In this document: in pieces, positions 6,866 through 6,886 of the stretch | Layout: each line of letters opens with the position of its first letter | Numbering within the stretch: the stretch's first letter is position 1 | Source: an uncultured Ruminococcus sp. | GTDB taxonomy: Bacteria > Bacillota > Clostridia > Oscillospirales > Acutalibacteraceae | NCBI GenBank assembly: GCA_902773245.1 | Contig: CACYDY010000096.1 | Span: 1-6,886, forward strand | Length of the DNA stretch: 6,886 bases | Reading direction: 5' to 3' | The notes under the pieces: model-generated | Told to the model about the DNA's origin: nothing | Databases searched by the model: none | What the model saw: only the letters and a program-made list of their open reading frames with translations | Translations under genes and position numbers: made by a program

Positions 6866-6885
6866 CAAACTTTTGAAAAAGTTTG
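6866..6885. repeat. Perfect 9-bp palindrome at the window end
   Basis: CAAACTTTT (6866-6874) and AAAAGTTTG (6877-6885) are perfectly complementary around a GA centre. In RNA the innermost pair would open, leaving an 8-bp stem with a TGAA loop. From memory, similar AAACTTTT/AAAAGTTT palindromes border dispersed intergenic repeats in some Clostridia. That link is unverified here. Whether a T run follows is unknown because the window stops one base later. Confidence 0.5.
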
Positions 6886-6886
6886 A

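Noticed and set aside
1..6886. CRISPR array, tRNA, rRNA, insertion sequence or phage genes
   Set aside because: No regularly spaced repeats, tRNA cloverleaf, rRNA segments, or transposase or integrase motifs were seen on either strand.

Overview
The window looks like a chromosomal housekeeping segment from a low-to-moderate-GC Gram-positive anaerobe of the class Clostridia, plausibly an Oscillospiraceae/Ruminococcus-type gut bacterium. This assignment is an inference. It rests on strong G-rich Shine-Dalgarno sites, A+T-rich spacers around moderate-GC genes, a Bacillus-type (class I) dihydroorotase, and a palindrome-rich downstream spacer of a style I associate with those genomes. No rRNA or species-specific marker is present.

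Layout, all on the + strand. Positions 1-231 are an upstream spacer with a GC-rich hairpin (84-99) and a weak promoter (162-190). Positions 232-894 encode a LacA/Maa/NodL-type sugar O-acetyltransferase. An 84-bp A+T-rich gap leads to an excellent sigma-A-type promoter (979-1007) with consensus -35, 17-bp spacer and extended -10. That promoter drives a compact operon: pyrC (1103-2368), carA (2353-3441, overlapping pyrC by 16 bp) and carB (3443-6619, one base after carA). Positions 6620-6886 are a non-coding spacer with a weak possible terminator, a nested inverted-repeat element (6738-6817), several small hairpins and a 9-bp palindrome at the window end.

Function. CarA releases ammonia from glutamine and channels it to CarB, which makes carbamoyl phosphate from bicarbonate, ammonia and two ATP. 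Aspartate carbamoyltransferase (pyrB, not in this window) would turn that into carbamoyl aspartate, which PyrC cyclises to dihydroorotate. The window therefore holds steps 1 and 3 of de novo UMP synthesis, and linkage to pyrC argues that this CarAB pair serves pyrimidines at least as much as arginine. The acetyltransferase has its own signals and no evident link to the pathway.

I found no new multi-gene system. The genes are full-length and have intact catalytic motifs. The parts worth a second look are non-coding: the roughly 90-nt pyrC leader, which has no obvious PyrR site, and the structured spacer after carB.
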